A stretch of 64,000 bases of DNA. It comes from Oceanospirillum sp964342385. GTDB taxonomy: Bacteria; Pseudomonadota; Gammaproteobacteria; Pseudomonadales; Halomonadaceae. The stretch spans positions 62,001-126,000 of the forward strand of contig CAYFGP010000002.1 of the NCBI GenBank assembly GCA_964342385.1, written 5' to 3'. Positions 63,077 through 64,000 of the stretch are shown here, piece after piece (position 1 is the first letter of the stretch; each line of letters opens with the position of its first letter). The notes under the pieces are model-generated. The model was not told the origin of the DNA. It made no database searches and was given only the letters and a program-made list of their open reading frames with translations. A program made the translations under genes and the position numbers.

Positions 63077-64000
63077 TCACACCGTAATGCCATCAATACC
63101 TGCTACCGTGTGGATATCTTTATCGCCACGGCCAGACAGGTTGATGATGATCTGTTGATCAGGACTCATGGTTTGAGCCAGTTTGCGGCCATAGGCCAGA
63201 GCATGACTACTTTCCAGTGCCGGCATAATGCCTTCAACACGGGTCAGTTCACGGAAGGCACTCAGTACCTCTTCATCAGCAGCAGCTACGTAGTTCACAC
63301 GACCCACATCTTTCAGGTAAGCGTGCTCAGGACCAACACCTGGGTAATCCAGACCCGCAGATACCGAATGAGTCTCGATAATCTGACCGTCGTGATCCTG
63401 CATCAGGTAGGTACGGTTACCGTGCAATACACCCGGTGAACCTTCACACAGTGGCGCGGCATGACGACCACTATCCAGACCATCACCTGCAGCTTCGACA
63501 CCGTACATCGCCACGGATTCGTCGGCCAGGAATGGGTAGAACAGGCCCATAGCGTTGGAACCACCGCCAACACAAGCTACCAGCGCATCTGGCAGACGAC
63601 CGGTTTGGGTCAAACTCTGTTCACGGGCTTCACGGCCAATGACGGAGTTAAAATCACGTACCAGCTGAGGATAAGGGTGAGGACCAGCCACAGTACCGAT
63701 AATGTAGAACGTGCTGTCGACATTGGTCACCCAGTCACGCATCGCTTCGTTCATGGCGTCTTTCAGGGTGCGGGAACCGGATTCTACCGCGTTCACTTTC
63801 GCACCTAACAGCTTCATACGGTAAACGTTCAGCGCCTGACGCTGCACATCTTCCGCACCCATATAGATCTCACACTCCAGACCTAAACGAGCGGCTACAG
63901 TCGCCGTCGCAACACCATGCTGACCAGCACCGGTTTCAGCAATCACACGGGGTTTACCTGTGTATTTTGCCAACAGCGCCTGACCGATGGTGTTATTCAC
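63077..64000 (-). CDS. trpB: Tryptophan synthase beta subunit, 5' end outside window
   Basis: TrpB condenses indole with serine using PLP. About 308 codons are visible, starting at the NNTIGQALLAKY segment that directly follows the PLP lysine motif (HKVNNTIG in the family), so the lysine itself lies just outside the window. GTVAGPHPYPQLVRDF, CVGGGSNAMGLF and the C-terminal SGRGDKD are intact. The codon at 63998-64000 is an internal GTG, not a start. Confidence 0.96.
   Translation of the reverse strand: MNNTIGQALLAKYTGKPRVIAETGAGQHGVATATVAARLGLECEIYMGAEDVQRQALNVYRMKLLGAKVNAVESGSRTLKDAMNEAMRDWVTNVDSTFYIIGTVAGPHPYPQLVRDFNSVIGREAREQSLTQTGRLPDALVACVGGGSNAMGLFYPFLADESVAMYGVEAAGDGLDSGRHAAPLCEGSPGVLHGNRTYLMQDHDGQIIETHSVSAGLDYPGVGPEHAYLKDVGRVNYVAAADEEVLSAFRELTRVEGIMPALESSHALAYGRKLAQTMSPDQQIIINLSGRGDKDIHTVAGIDGITV

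Overview
The window is chromosomal DNA of a marine-type gammaproteobacterium, most likely of the Oceanospirillales/Oceanospirillaceae kind. This is inferred from gene content: a complete Na+-translocating NADH:quinone reductase (nqrA-F with apbE and nqrM), an N-terminally extended GAPDH divergent from mfd, and the accD-folC-dedD-cvpA-purF-metZ and exbB-exbD-msbA-lpxK-kdsB orders, which resemble those of Pseudomonas and its marine relatives. No rRNA or tRNA genes were seen.

Layout. 1-657 is the 3' part of a tyrosine integrase, probably the edge of an integrated element lying to the left. 875-5751 (minus) is an envelope operon: exbB-exbD-msbA-lpxK-Trm112-like-kdsB. ComEC and a divergent DUF2062 protein follow. 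CRISPR array 1 (9143-9610, read on minus) lies between a strong terminator and pldA. Then come lolD and a single LolC/E-type permease, agmatine-to-putrescine genes aguA-aguB, a WHy-domain lipoprotein and sthA. 18537-25855 is the nqrABCDEF-apbE-nqrM cluster, all on minus. gap and mfd are divergent, and csiV follows mfd.

32681-44279 is a sensory and accessory region: a sensor-only paralogue beside a full-length chemoreceptor, an NCS2-type permease, yfcL, ppnN, a small basic membrane protein and a 1205-residue hybrid histidine kinase. 44300-54068 holds late cobalamin genes (cobD-type decarboxylase, cbiB, cobQ, cobU), interrupted by two tandem 7TM-GGDEF proteins and a DMT transporter. A SIMPL-domain protein precedes CRISPR array 2 (55191-55903, read on plus). 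The right end is the housekeeping block trpB(partial)-trpA, accD-folC-dedD-cvpA-purF-metZ, all on minus.

The less ordinary content is: two cas-less CRISPR arrays with related but distinct repeats; a family of about 88-bp palindromic elements found three times, each 46-54 bp behind a stop codon and in the same orientation relative to that gene; a sensor-only chemoreceptor paralogue; a tandem GGDEF pair in which one active site is degenerate; and a set of TGACT-N4-RGTCA operator-like palindromes in a long gene-free stretch. Many start codons were placed by ribosome-binding-site position, as noted per gene.
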